Origin: Aphidius gifuensis
Lineage: Eukaryota > Arthropoda > Insecta > Hymenoptera > Braconidae
Direction of reading: 5' to 3'
DNA length: 64,000 bases
NCBI RefSeq assembly: GCF_014905175.1
Contig: NC_057793.1
Span: 9,176,001 to 9,240,000 of the forward strand
Shown one piece after another: positions 35,517 through 48,053 of the stretch (its first letter is position 1; each line of letters starts with the position of its first letter). The position numbers were made by a program, and so were the translations under genes. The notes beneath the pieces are model-generated. The model searched no databases. It saw only the letters and a program-made list of their open reading frames with translations, and was not told the origin of the DNA.

Positions 35517-36865
35517 TTAATGGATAACAATATTGACATAAAAATTTGTTGAATTTATCATTAAATTTTTTAATAATCCTTCATGAAGTACAATACAATC
35601 ACCAGTGTTAAAAACTTCTTGAGGTTTTTGAGCTGTTTTTAATGAATTTATTGGACCAGTATATGTTAATGATCGTACTTTATCATCATCATCATCATCA
35701 ATACTGTCAATTACCTAATTTTATATTATAATATTTGTATAAAATGTAATTTAATTATTAAATAAAATATAAAAAAATTTTTATGATAAATAGAAAAATA
35801 AAAAAAAAATTGTTTACGTACTTGAATGCTACAAAAAATTAAACCAACACTTGCAATATCAAGACCTGCAATCCAAGCAATAATAACATCATTTTTTTGT
35901 CCTGATGTATTTAGCCGTGAAATAAGTACTGGAAGTGGTAATCGATCACGATAATTTGGATGAATATGATTACCATTAAATAACCTTGCTGTTGTACCAC
36001 TTGATATTTTTTATTTAATTAAATTTATTGTGTTTTTTTTTTTGAATAAATATTAGGTTTTTGATCAATTAGTAATACCTGAGTTTATTGGAAACAAGAA
36101 GAAGAGCAATACAAAGACTTGAATCACATGGTAGATCAGAAAATGATACAATAAGTGTTGTTTTGTTATTTGGTTCAATTGATAATATTGGTACTTCTGG
36201 ATGATCAAATAAAAAATGATGTGTAAGAGATGAAAATGCAACATTAACAGCACAATCTAAACGTGGACAACGTATTGGTCGACGTGAACATTCATTTGTC
36301 ATTTGACTTATTAATTTTGTAACTGATGATGATACACTTGGTTGATATTCATTTTTATTAATATTATTTTGATTTTGTGATGAATTATCAGTTTCACAAT
36401 AATTTGAATTATCATTATTACGTAATTTTAAATTTGAATTATCAGTTAAACTTTCAAAACTTGAGTATGAATTTGATGATTCACTGCCACAAAGATTACA
36501 TGATTTATCTAGATTATTAATTGGTGGATTAAAAAATTTATATTTATTTTATATTAAGAGTTTTATTTACCTGATTGAATGTTAAAGTGTTGAACGCATT
36601 TTTGACACATCAAGTGACCACGATTACATTTAAATGGCATTGTGGTATTTTCGAAATCAGTTGTATTATCATGACGAACAGTCAAATGACAATTACCACA
36701 AAGACCAGAATAATTTATTCTTTCTAAATTTTTAACTGACAATTTATCAGTTGATTCTGGTGGAGTATATTTTATTCTTTCGTTAATTGAATGACGAGAC
36801 CATACTCTATCCATTTTTGGCCGAAAATTTACGTCTTTATTATATAGTCTAGAAATACGATCCAT
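35517..36865 (-). CDS. RING-finger protein with DUF4729-like C-terminal region
   Basis: Coding exons 36571-36865, 36079-36508, 35822-35999, 35517-35714 (1,101 nt, 366 aa). The N-terminal part has C-x2-C, then CNRGHLMCQKC, then C-x2-C across the exon 1/2 border: a RING-type zinc-binding pattern, hence a possible E3 ubiquitin ligase. A Ser/Asn-rich linker follows. Next come RCPRLDCAVNVAFSSLTHHFLFDHPEVP and a beta-rich region, resembling, from memory, the insect DUF4729 family. The last exon carries a short Asp run. The exon 3 acceptor (atcaag) lacks a good pyrimidine tract, so this junction is the least certain. Targets are unknown. It is tail-to-tail with Dlish. Confidence 0.72.
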
Positions 36866-38189
36866 TTTTTTTTTTTTACTCAATATAATTGTTGTTTAAA
36901 ATTTATTTATTTTTCTGATTTTTTAGACATTAAAATTCAAAGGTTTTTTTTAAGGTTGACATTTATTTATTTCTTTTCTAATCATGGCATTTTCGTTTTT
37001 TTTTTTTATATAAACAAACAAAGTTTTAATTGAAATTGGAATTTTATTTTTTTAATAAACAATGTTTTCTGTGTTCACAGCGTTGGTAAAAAAAAAATGA
37101 TAATTTAAAGGGCTTAATTTTTAGGGAGTAATATTTATCGAAATAGAATTTTTCGATGAAGAATTTTGATAAGAAAAATGTAATGAAATAAGGACTGTTT
37201 TTTTTTCGATTTATTTATTTTTTATTTATTAATTGTCATATAACATGTTAATAATTATTTTTCTTAATTTGTAAAATTCAATTTTTTTCAAGTAAAATTA
37301 TACAAGAAAAAAGATAAAACACTGGTTTATTTATTTTTTGTTTTAGATTATGAAAAAACACCAAATACCAGAAATATCATTGTAATTTTTTTCGATAAAA
37401 ATATCTAGAACATTATTTTAAATTTGTAAATACTCCAATAGTTATTTTTAAATATATTTTTACAATTTTTTATCAATTATTAAGCATAACATTCTGAAAA
37501 TTCCTTTATACAAGTTAAAAAAAAAGAAAAACTAAACTACTATAAAAAAATGCAAACAATATTTTTTCTTTAGTCAAAATAAAGCTATAAATTTCGTAAA
37601 TTTTTTTAAAATTTTGATTATAAAAAATAAATAAAATATGTAAAATTTCATAATAAATTTATCGCTGATAAAAATTAAAATCATTTATAATAAACAAAAA
37701 AAAAAAATAAATAATTTAAAAGTCTCAATTTTATAGAGAGCTTTTTAAATCTAAAATATTGACTTTTTATTTTAAAAATTCACTGGCAAGAGTGTGATTC
37801 AATAATTATTTAAAAATAAAATAATAAAAATAATTCCACCCATAATTACTTAAAATAATAAATAACTAAATTATCATTAAAAATATTAATATATAATATA
37901 AATTTAACGTCAATTATTTAAAAGTAATTTGTAAATAATTTTTTTTCTTTTTCATTGATAATAACCATGTATAAAATTTTTATCTATATTTTTATTTATA
38001 AATTAATTTAAATTGTGAAATTTATTTTAATAAACGAGTATCGAATGGCAATCGACTAGTCTTTCGAATTTTTAAACTTAAAAATTTGAATAACCATAGG
38101 CAATTTGAGCATTATTGTTATCGAGTAAACTCAAAATTCTTTGTTGCCAAATTTAATTTAGAAGAAAAAAAATAAGAGTAAGATTAATT
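36866..38189. other. AT-rich spacer between RING gene and parcas
   Basis: Promoter side of the RING/DUF4729-like gene and 3' side of parcas. It is low complexity and no reading frame is supported. Confidence 0.5.
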
Positions 38190-40737
38190 TTACTTGTTAT
38201 TTTGTAACATGAGATTATGCCTCGCATTTGCAAGTCTTTCAACACTAACAGCTTGAATATTATCTAATTCAGAATTATTATCAAGCATTGTTTTTAAATT
38301 ATTTCTATCATTTAAATTAATTAAACTACAACTTTTATCTTTTGTCATTATTGTAATATTATTTGATTTATCAAATAATGAAAGAAGTGGAAGTTCTTTA
38401 ATACTTGATGTTTTATAATTAGGCTCTTTAAATTTTGGCTTATCAACAAAATTATTTGATGATGAAGCACTCATACAGTCTAATTTATTTTGATTTAATG
38501 CTAATGTCGTTTTAACTGGTGATGAGTTAACACTTTTTGATAAATTTAATTCATCAAATGAATTATCATTATTTAATATTAATTTATTTTCATTAATACT
38601 AGCATTGGAAGTATAATTATCATAATTAATTTCAGTATTATTTTTTTCTTTATCGTCTGATAATTTTTCTTGAACATTATTTTTATTTTTTATAAAATTA
38701 AAACCAATATTAACTGGACTATTATTTAATGATTTTGATAAACTATTTTTAATAGCTATTTTTGATTTATTTATTATTGAATTTATTGGACTTTGTGTTA
38801 ATGATTGTGTTGTATTAATAGCAACTTTTTTTAATATTTGAAAATCAATTGGTACTTTTTTATCATCAATTGTTAATTCATTTAATGGTAAATTAAATTT
38901 TGATGTACTTGGTAAATTAATTGTATTTGTATTTTCTTTATCACATTGCCAATCATTTTTTTTTGTTAAATTATTTAATTTTTCCATACTTGCTTGTAAT
39001 TCAATATCCCATTGATTTGATTTTGTTTCACTACCATCAACAGATCGTTTTCCAATATTTTCCATTCTTTGTTTTAGCTCAATAATATCATCAATATCTT
39101 GTGCTCTATCATCAATATCTTGTTCACTACTTGCTGTTTGACTTATTGAATTTAATTCATAGTTATTTAAATTATCATTATTATTAATTCATCATTATTA
39201 ATAATATCATAATCTCTTCTTTGTTGATGTATTTGATTACTAATATCTTCAAGTGTACGAAAACTTTTAGAGTATGCTTGTTTAGCTTCTTTAACAGCTT
39301 TTTTTAAACATTCAACACGTTCTTTTTGTTCAGAAAGTTTTTGATCACAATTAGAAAGAAACTCAAAATATAAACGTGCTTTAATTATTGAACGTTTATG
39401 TTTTTCTTCTAATTGTTGTGCTTTTTTTTCAGCATCATGAAATAATGTTGCTCTTCTACGATGTTCACGTCCACATTCAGCTTTCTGATTATCTGCATCC
39501 ATCACCTTATTTCAAAAACAACAACAACATTATAAATTAATAATAATAATAATAGTAAAAATAAAAATTATCTCAGCTTATTATTTCGTCATGCATTGTA
39601 TTAATTTCCGCATGACGAATTTTTTAAAATGAATAAATTTTAAAAATTCTATTATTAATATATGTAATAATTTTAAAAATATTATTACTTTAATTGTTGC
39701 ATGATTGAGCATATCCTGCCACGCCTGATCAAAATTCCATTCATTTTTGTTTGCCATAAATCTCGTTTCAGCAAGTGCAACAGTTTCTTTAGCAGCAGCA
39801 TGAATTTCACTTGCTCGTTGAAATAAATGAGCTTGATGTTGACATTGAACCTGATTAAATTAAATATTAATTATATTTTTAATTTAACAATTAATCATTA
39901 ATTTTTTATCTTCAAATTGTGATGTTATTTATTGAATGATAATTAATTTACCTGAGCTCTTCTTGCAACTTCAACAGCTTCATAATAACACCTAGCTTTT
40001 TCAATAGTATTTGGACCAACTTTATTTGCAATTTCTTTCAATTCACGAGTTGAATCAGATAACAATTTATTAAAAGTAGTATGAGCTTCCTAAAATTTTT
40101 ATACATAATTATTATTTAAATATTTAAAATGATAATTCATTTAAATACTTACATCTAGCTCAATTTCAAGTTTATTTATATCATCAGTTGCTGTATTTAA
40201 ATTTTCTAATTCAATCTGAAAATTAAAATAACAAAAGACATAATTAAAATGATCTTTTATTATGTATCATAATAAAATTTCAATGATTCATTTGTGATTA
40301 AAAAAATTTAGTTAGTCACGATGAGTTGTAAAAACACTTTGTTTACATGATTGACAAATAAAATTTATAAACAAAAAAAAGACACCTATGATGAATCTAT
40401 TTAAAATAAATATAATGTTAATTTGCTTAGGTCAATTTTAATAATGTGTTAAATGTCACATGAAAAAAGAGAGAGAGAGAGAGAAAATAATATTTGTAAA
40501 TAAAAGTGGGGCATGGTACAAGGCAGTAACAGGAGGTGTCATCTTATATTTATAAATTTATAAAAAAAAAAAAAAACAAATAAAATAAATAAATAAAAAT
40601 TTAACCTCAAAATGTATATGGAAATTTAATTGAATAAGTATGAAGCTTAGTTTATAAAAAAGTTTGTAATTGTTGAATAATATTTTTACCTGAATTCGGG
40701 GATCAAGTGGACCTTCAGCATCGTCTGTGACGTCCAT
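38190..40737 (-). CDS. pcs: SH3BP5 homologue (parcas), with an apparent frameshift
   Basis: Coding exons: 40690-40737, 40153-40215, 39952-40089, 39689-39850, 38190-39505. The first four join in phase and give the conserved coiled-coil core (IELENLNTATDDINKLEIELD, LSDSTRELKEIANKVGP, ARCYYEAVEVARRAQ, FQRASEIHAAAKETVALAE). SH3BP5 proteins bind the Btk SH3 domain and are exchange factors for Rab11; Drosophila parcas modulates Btk. In the last exon the frame of HQQRRDYD runs into a stop at 39,167-39,169, and the next frame (NNDNLNNYELNSISQTASS... to 38,190) is open. The shift falls in an ATT/AAT microsatellite at about 39,167-39,195, with no GT-AG pair to explain it. It is probably an indel or assembly error. 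The C-terminal ~300 residues are Asn/Ser-rich. Confidence 0.85.
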
Positions 40738-41078
40738 CCTTAATTAATTTTCTCTTGATTCGTTGGGAGTATCCATACCATCCATACAATATTACATGTA
40801 TTATTTTGACAAATTATTAAAAATTTGAGATGATTTAAGCTTGAATAAATATGTCAAATGTCAGTTGATGTAACATTTACGTAATGACATATTAATGTTG
40901 AACAAATCACGTTTATATTTACTTGATTTTGTAGTGTAAATATTTTTTTTCTTATTTTTTATTAACATATACACATGAGTTTTGCACTGGTGATGATGAT
41001 GATGATGATGATGATCTGTATTCTATCCTTTTTTTTTTAACACACACAATGAGCACTGCGTGCGCATAGTCGATGCTG

Positions 41079-41106
41079 ATTGGCTGCTTATGTACGCGGC
41101 CATTTT
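41079..41106. promoter_or_regulatory. CCAAT box and GCCATTTT motif upstream of parcas
   Basis: Inverted CCAAT (attgg, 41,079-41,083) and GCCATTTT (41,099-41,106), about 340-370 bp 5' of the parcas ATG (minus strand), in a GC-richer patch with gcgtgcgcatag. Third occurrence of the same pair in the window. A (gat)n microsatellite lies at about 40,988-41,015, between it and the gene. Confidence 0.45.
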
Positions 41107-44100
41107 TTCCTTCTAAAATTTGAATAATGTTATTGCAAGTTGCACGAAATTAAAAAATCGTGTTAAATAAATTTGTTGATTTGTAATGTGCACAAGAATT
41201 ATTATTATTATTATTGTTATTGAAAAAAAAAAAAAAAAATCATTTTTTTGTTTTTATTTAAATTTTGGATAATACTTCGATGCAATTATTAATTCAATAA
41301 AAAATTAATCTGAAAAAATTTCTGAATGAATACACCGAGAAACTTGATTAGGTAAAAAAAAAAGTCAGAAAGAAGGCGGAGATGTTTCTCCGATATGGGT
41401 CATTTTCGTGGAAAGTCCGAAAAAAGACGGTGAAGGTCGGAGAAAAGTCGGAGAAATATTTCTACTAACCACATCTCTGGATATTCATCTCCAACTATAT
41501 TTCACGGACGATCTTTGAAAATAATTAAATATAATTTTTTTTTTACCTGTGGATGTTCCATCTTCAAGTAAATTAAATACAAAAATGTTAAAAAAACTTA
41601 GTTTCTAAAACTGCATTTATTTCTCCTATTGGCAGTTGCTGCATATACTCATATTTTTATAGATGTATTTGTAATTATTTCATGTACTTAACTTTCAAAT
41701 CAAACTGTATGCATCCCTTGTTGAGTGCGAGTTCAGCAAGTCATTTATCAACAGATAGTAACTATATAACTGAGAAACAATAGTATAGTGATGGGTAAAA
41801 TAGATTAAAATACTTTTGACAAATGTCTAAATAATTAATGTAGTTAAAAAAATTATTTGGTAGTCTACATTAATTCCTTAGACATTTGCTAAAAGGGTTT
41901 TAATTTATTTAAAAAAAAACAACTCACCATTGTTTCATAATTATTCAGAAATATTAATTAACATTCCAAGATATTAAAAAATTAAACACAATAAATTTTA
42001 GATTATTTTTTATTCTAATTAAAAAAGTATTATCTTGTTTTCATTAAAATCACATGGCATAATTATTATGATAAGAACTCTTAATAGTTTATTAAAACTA
42101 AAACATACAAAATATATTATAAAGGGGTTGTTTTAGTTGATCTGCATATAGTCACTAAATATATGTACCACTCTGGATCAGTAACAGTAAACCCTCAGCT
42201 AGTTGTACACATGTAATATATGTGTTTATGTTATACATATCTTCGAGATAGTTAAACCAAAATGACCCTGTGTTTTAGTCTGTTATTATCACTAGACAAT
42301 GTATAATATAAATTGTTGTTATTTATAATTAACATATAGTTTTTAATTTAAAAGAAAAATACATATTTTTACATTAAATTGCAATTACTATTTATAATTG
42401 GCAATTAGCAATAAATTAATAACTTTGAAATATTTTTATTTCTTTTTTAATGTATGTGTGTTTTTAATTTTATTCATAAAATTAATTTAATTAAAAATGA
42501 ATTTTTGCAAATATAGAATTACATACATGTATAGAGAAATTAAAATAATATTTTTAATTAATTTATTTTTATCAAGTACTAAATTTTCAGATGAAATAAA
42601 ATTGTTGATTTTTAATTAATTAGTATAATTGATAATAAAATTTTTTAATTTATATCATTGACAGAGATTATGTTTATATAATTTTGAAGATTTTAGTCGT
42701 TTAATATTTGCCCGATTATAATCATCAACTATCGATTTCCAATTTGTATATTGGCTTGGAGCGATGAGTTTGTTTTGCATATGATTAAAGTCAGTGTGGT
42801 TTGCTGAAAGACGACGAATGGAATTCAATGAAATACTTCAAACATCTGGGAGGAATGGATTTATCATAAATATACAAAAATTCAGAAAGATTTATTTGAG
42901 TTTTATTCACTAGAATATATATTTTTTTTTCACGTTAAATCTTTCAAAAGGTTTCCGTTTTTTCATATTGGCTTTTAGCCAAGTAACAAGTATTGACTGT
43001 CGAATTAAAACTACGTGTTTTTTTTTAAAAAAAAAAACCATATGCTTTTTGTATTTTTAAAAATATTTTTTGTGGAATTAAAATAAGGCACCAGTTGCTG
43101 ACTCGGAAACAAGTAAACAAAATATTTTATTTGCATCTGGAATAGGTCGAATCTACAATTAAATTTTACAATAATTCAACTTGACATTTTTTTTTTTTTT
43201 ATTTATTTTTGAATTTTTAAACTTCGATATTTATTGATCTATTAATCTTGATTAAAAAAAATAAATAAAAATCGAATGAAGATAATCCAGTACATGGATT
43301 AAAAATATTTTTATTGTAATTCTATAAATTTAGAGTTTAAATTTGTTTAAATAATAAATTAATAAATTTTATAAATTGTTCAGATGATTAATGAAAAATA
43401 TCACAACATATTTATCTTCTTCATCATACATAATAATTATTTTTTAGATTTTTTTTTTTACATTAAACATTCAATCAATTTTTTTGTATTCAAAATTTGA
43501 ATATTTCAAACTAAAAAATTAAACAATAAATATATATCTAATTTTAATTTCCATGAAACACAGAGAAAAGTATCAGATGAGAAAAAAAAAATAATAAACA
43601 AGTATAAAACTCTCAGTTGGCTCAAATTAAAAACACCCCTTATTCTCGTGGGAATTTTAGAAAATACTATACGATTTATACTTTGAGATCTTTAAAATTA
43701 CTGCAAAAGCTGTAATAAAAAAAGATAAAAAAAATAAATGATTAAAATGTAAAAATAACAGATAAAAAATATAAAATAAAAGTGTCTGTGGGTTTTACTA
43801 ATTTCGTTTGTTAATTAGTTTAAATATTCATTGTGACTTTTCTCATAAAAATGCTATTTGAATAATTTAAAAATGTTTTCTGAATAATTTTAAATTACTT
43901 TTTGAATAATTTAACAATATTTTCTGAATAATTTCAAAATAATTGTTGATTTAATTTTTTGATTTTTATCAAAATTAGCTAATTTTTAGTTATAAAAAGT
44001 TAAACATAAAGTTTAAAAAGCAAACCAATTAAATATATAAAATTGACTTTAACATTTAGGGGTGGTTTGCCAAAATGATTATAGAAAGTTTGGCTTCTAA

Positions 44101-45114
44101 AACTCACGTACGAACAAGAAGAGATGCGGTCACAAGAGAAAATTTAACAAAACTCATATTTTGAACCAATGTCACGTTTCTTGAGATATAGATAAACTTA
44201 GCAAATGTTCAAAGGGTTAACAATAAATTTTAAAATCGTGTACTGCAATTAATTTTTCTGTAATTTATATAGGCTATAATTAAACTTCGAAATTATTATT
44301 TTCTTCCTTTCATTCTTTCAACAGATCTTTAGCAATATTGATCAAGCATCATCTATACTATTTTTTTTAATTTGTAATTTGTAATACATCGTTATGAATA
44401 TCCTGATAATTTAATTGTAATTTTATCTGATAATATTATTTTTATTTACTAAAAGCTTTGAGAACGGTGATCTTAATCACATGGTAAAATTATTTCAATT
44501 TCAAAATGTTTCAATTTTTTGTTTTTTTCTCATAATATTTTTATAAATTATTTTTTAAAATAAGTATTATTATTGTTAGTTTTTACCTTGATTATTTTTT
44601 TTTTAAGCATGATATTGTAGTTTCCGTTACATAATAATTGAAGTGCACTTGACAATTATTGACCGCAATTAAATGATATTTATAAAAATTACAAATTAAT
44701 CACATTGTATCATGTATATTTATTTTCGTCGATTTGGATATGTTAGCTTATAAGTGATGAGGATGAAATGTTTTGACCTGATAATAGTTCAAGTGTCATC
44801 CCACTGTCAGTGGAAAATGAATAGATAATGAGCCACGCAATCGTGTCACGACAATTTTTATTAAAGTAAATATATAAATTGAAACGAAATAAGTTAAAAA
44901 ATGAACATATAATCAAATAATGATTGTTTTAAAAAAATCTACAAACAATCTATTTTTTTTTCATAATTTTCCTTAATTTTTTTTCTTTAATTTTCCTTTA
45001 CTTAATAGTACGTATTAGGTAGACCTTTTAATTTATTTACAATTTGTCGTATTTTAGACTTCATATATAAACAAGTAATATTTTCTAATAGAAATTTTAT
45101 TTATTGTTTGAATA
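41107..45114. other. 4-kb AT-rich spacer before the second half of the array
   Basis: No protein-coding frame seen. At 41,340-41,470 the motif cggaga/ggagaa recurs, as at 12,800-13,080. The rest is low-complexity A/T sequence with scattered ordinary patches (42,120-42,290, 42,690-42,860, 44,050-44,180, 44,740-44,850). Confidence 0.45.
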
Positions 45115-45690
45115 AATTGTATATAGTTGCCCAATAATTTATCAAAATAATGTGTCTTGACTAAATCAATTTAAGAGTAACTCGATCCATCAAGTATGAG
45201 TTTGTCTCCATCAATAGTGCTAAAATTTGACTGCATTTTGTTGTAACGACTTTATTCCATGCCATGTCATATAAAAAAAAAAAAAAAACAACATCAATCA
45301 CTGTGTGCTCACATGTCATGTAATTTTTTCAATTGCAAAAATAGCCAAATAAAAAGTAGAACAAAAGTTGTATTGAAAAAAAAAGAGAGTAATATCAAGA
45401 TCAAAGGTCAATTTAATCATTAAATAAAATTATAATAAAAATTTATTATTTAACATTCTTAATTTCAATGATCTTTTTAACACGCAAAATGATAAAAAAA
45501 AAAATTAAAAATGAAATAATAATTCATACAGGGTAGAGCGAGGTGTAGACTCGATAGTTGTACATTGCACCCTGGTACTCAATACAACGAGGATCATCCT
45601 TAATGTCTCGCGTGAAGCTTGACGGTCTAGATGAGTATTTTTATCATGAAATATGTATACAAAAGTTAAGTTCTAGAATAGTTTTAAAAA
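45115..45690. repeat. P block, copy B
   Basis: Same order of landmarks as copy A. The exon-like frame is at 45,524-45,626 (minus). After about 45,690 it passes directly into the CRP2 promoter segment, so the intact-IR segment found between P and CRP in unit A is absent here. Confidence 0.78.
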
Positions 45691-46088
45691 TGCGTAAAAA
45701 TGAGTAGATATATAAATGAGTATAATTATTGAATATTATAATTTGTTATTGACAATCAAGATATTATTATAATTAATAATTACACATAGTGCAGTACACG
45801 TTCGTGCAATATTCATTAGCTAGTTGGTTTTTAATATAATTTGTTAATTGTTATCTGCAAAGATATTATTATAATTACAAATGGATAATTATAATTTTTT
45901 TAAATACGTAGAAGCTTTTTAATTGAACTTTCAGTTCAAATATAGCTATAAATACAATTGTTTTCAAACATTTATTTAAGTGCGAAATTCTAAATCAACC
46001 ACTAACATTAAACAAGGTAAGCCGCATTTAAATTATATAATCATTTATTATTTACATAATTGTATTGAAGAAAAAAAAAATGTTTTAG

Positions 46089-46493
46089 ATGAAAAGCTTG
46101 TCGATGCTGTTGATGATAATAATTTTTGAGTTGAATTTGATATTTTTTGTCAATTCATTACCAGTAAATTATGATAATGGTACTGAAATAAGTCGTTTCA
46201 AGAGACATTATACTCTCGACTTTACAGATCCCTGTAGTAATAGAGGTGGATGTCATCTAAACAAAGGACGCAATGGAGAAGGATACTGTTGGGCAGGATG
46301 CATGGGTATCGCACGTATGTGGTGCTACACAGCAAGATATGTCGGTGCGACCACTTATTTAAATCCGTGTTCGGGTGACATCAAGTGCGATAAATGTTCA
46401 CCATGTTTTACTGATTGCTCGTGGGCAGAAGAGCAAGATCTTACAATAACAGAGAAACCCACTGGTGCTTTAAGAAAATTTATACGTGCATAG
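46089..46493 (+). CDS. secreted ten-cysteine propeptide, copy 2 (CRP2), stop codon supplied by a transposon
   Basis: 134 aa. The signal peptide is identical to CRP1, the RFKR site is kept, and all ten cysteines are conserved at the same spacing. Differences from CRP1 cluster in the loop between Cys79 and Cys100 and in the tail. The frame ends ...RKFIRA then TAG, and that TAG is the first three bases of a hAT-like element inserted at 46,491. Compared with CRP1 the basic tail is shortened by a few residues. All structural cysteines lie upstream of the insertion, so the product is probably still secreted and folded. Promoter, TATA box and 72-bp 5' UTR intron are as for CRP1. The 3' UTR now consists of the transposon. 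Function unknown. Confidence 0.76.
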   Translation: MKSLSMLLMIIIFELNLIFFVNSLPVNYDNGTEISRFKRHYTLDFTDPCSNRGGCHLNKGRNGEGYCWAGCMGIARMWCYTARYVGATTYLNPCSGDIKCDKCSPCFTDCSWAEEQDLTITEKPTGALRKFIRA

Positions 46494-47240
46494 AGATGCC
46501 GCGATAATCGATAATATAGTGTAATATAATACGATAATAACAACGATAATAATTATTTTTATCGTATCGTCGTCACGACACGATACGATATTTGACTGAC
46601 GATAACCGATAAAATTATCGCGTTATCGCGATAATATCGGAAAAATTATACATTTAACTTCAAGCAAAATTGTCTTGTTTATAATAAGGAAAGAAAAATA
46701 AACACTTGAGTTCATAGACTTTAAATTTTTTTAACTCCACACCATATCATAATTTAAAAAAAAAATAAATTATTGCAACATATAATATTAATTTTATTAT
46801 AATCTAATAATATTAAAGTAATATAAATTTTGTTATAAGTAAATTGTAATAGTTTTATATGAAGTTTTATATATATATAAAATTTTGCTGCAAAGAGTAT
46901 ATTTTTTTTAAAATTTGTTTTAAGAAAACTTGTCAAATTTATAAAAGCCACGAACTTCTCATATTGACTTTTTTTTATTTAATAAATTTTTTATGTATAA
47001 ATCATGATATACTTATTACTTGGTAAATTTCATAATTAAAAAAAGAAAATTATCGTCGATAATGTCGATAATACACGATACGATACGACAACGCCTATGA
47101 CGATACGATAATAAGACGACACGATAATTTGATTTTTTGTCGAATTTTTAGACGACACGATACGATAACGACAATCAAATTCCACGACACGATACGATAA
47201 TCAGCTAATTATCGTATCGTATCGTATCGCGGCATCTCTA
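46491..47240. mobile_element. hAT-like non-autonomous transposon (750 bp) inserted in CRP2
   Basis: Termini TAGAGATGCCGCGATA and its complement; TAGAG fits the hAT consensus. The flanking 8-bp duplications are tacgtgca (46,483-46,490) and tacgtaca (47,241-47,248), 7 of 8 matching. Subterminal regions are packed with cgatacgata/tatcgtatcg repeats, as hAT transposase-binding regions often are. The middle is AT-rich with no transposase frame. CRP1 and CRP3 show the uninterrupted empty site. Confidence 0.85.
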
Positions 47241-47418
47241 TACGTACACGCGTAGATAAATAGTGTAATATAATAAAAATAATAATAAAAATTATTTGTT
47301 ATTGTATATGTGTATAATAATTAAAGCCATTATTTTCAATTATTTCACCTATAAGAAAATAATACAAACGAAAGAATAAATAATAATAATAGAATTATCT
47401 TATGTGCAATATTCATTA

Positions 47419-47516
47419 AACAATCAAATGTAAATATCTCTTTAAACCAACGTAGTCGCTCATGACCTAGTTGTTAATGCGACGCTAAATAAATTAAAAA
47501 AAAAAAAAAAAAAAAA
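47419..47516 (+). mobile_element. short poly(A)-tailed retroposed insertion (SINE-like)
   Basis: About 75 bp plus a tail of about 24 A's, flanked by an 11-bp direct repeat aatattcatta (47,408-47,418 and 47,517-47,527). Array copies at about 30,282 and 50,250 have the uninterrupted target. The body contains a pol III box A-like stretch (tgacctagttgttaatg). LINE-type target-primed insertion is the natural explanation. Confidence 0.7.
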
Positions 47517-47639
47517 AATATTCATTAGCTCGTTTGTTTTTAATATAATTTGTTAATTGTTACCGACAAATAAAGATATTATTATAATTAAACATAAGAT
47601 GATTATAATTTTTCAAATACATGTGCACAAAAGCCTATA

Positions 47640-48053
47640 TTAATTAATCTTATCATAAATAAAATCATCAAGATCATTATGGTCTCTCAATAAAATAAAA
47701 ATATCCATTCTTGTTTTTTGCATATTATTTTTAACATTGTAGTTTTCAGTTGAAACAAATGTTGACCAAATCTTTTGTAATTCTTCCAAGTAAATATTTG
47801 ATATTCTTATGTGTTTAGTTAAAATAGCTGTAATGATTTTCGGCTGCTTTTTCAAGTGAGAGGTGACATAATCATCAAGACAAGCTTGTAATAAATTTTT
47901 ATTTTTGATTACTTCACTTTTCGTTGATACATCAATGAGTCCATCATTACTTGCTTTTTGATATTTTAAATTTTTTGAAGCTAATTCTGTACAAGAAATT
48001 AATTTAATTGTTGTCACTATGAAAAGTAACAATCCCACGTTGATGAGATACAT
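47640..48053 (-). pseudogene. IR 5' fragment in inverted orientation, copy 2
   Basis: An open minus-strand frame of 137 aa from the ATG at 48,051-48,053. It follows the intact IR almost residue for residue through MDIFILLRDHNDLDD, then ends in unrelated FIYDKIN plus stop. The signal peptide is kept; ligand-binding lobes and all membrane segments are absent. The 5' flank of the IR is also copied to about 48,220. It is either a dead fragment or a secreted stub. It lies 3' of CRP2 in inverted orientation, as copy 1 does for CRP1. Confidence 0.8.

Noticed and set aside
46754..46951. 65-codon minus-strand frame inside the hAT-like element, considered as a transposase remnant
   Set aside because: Low-complexity Ile/Asn/Phe composition without any hAT dimerisation or catalytic motif.
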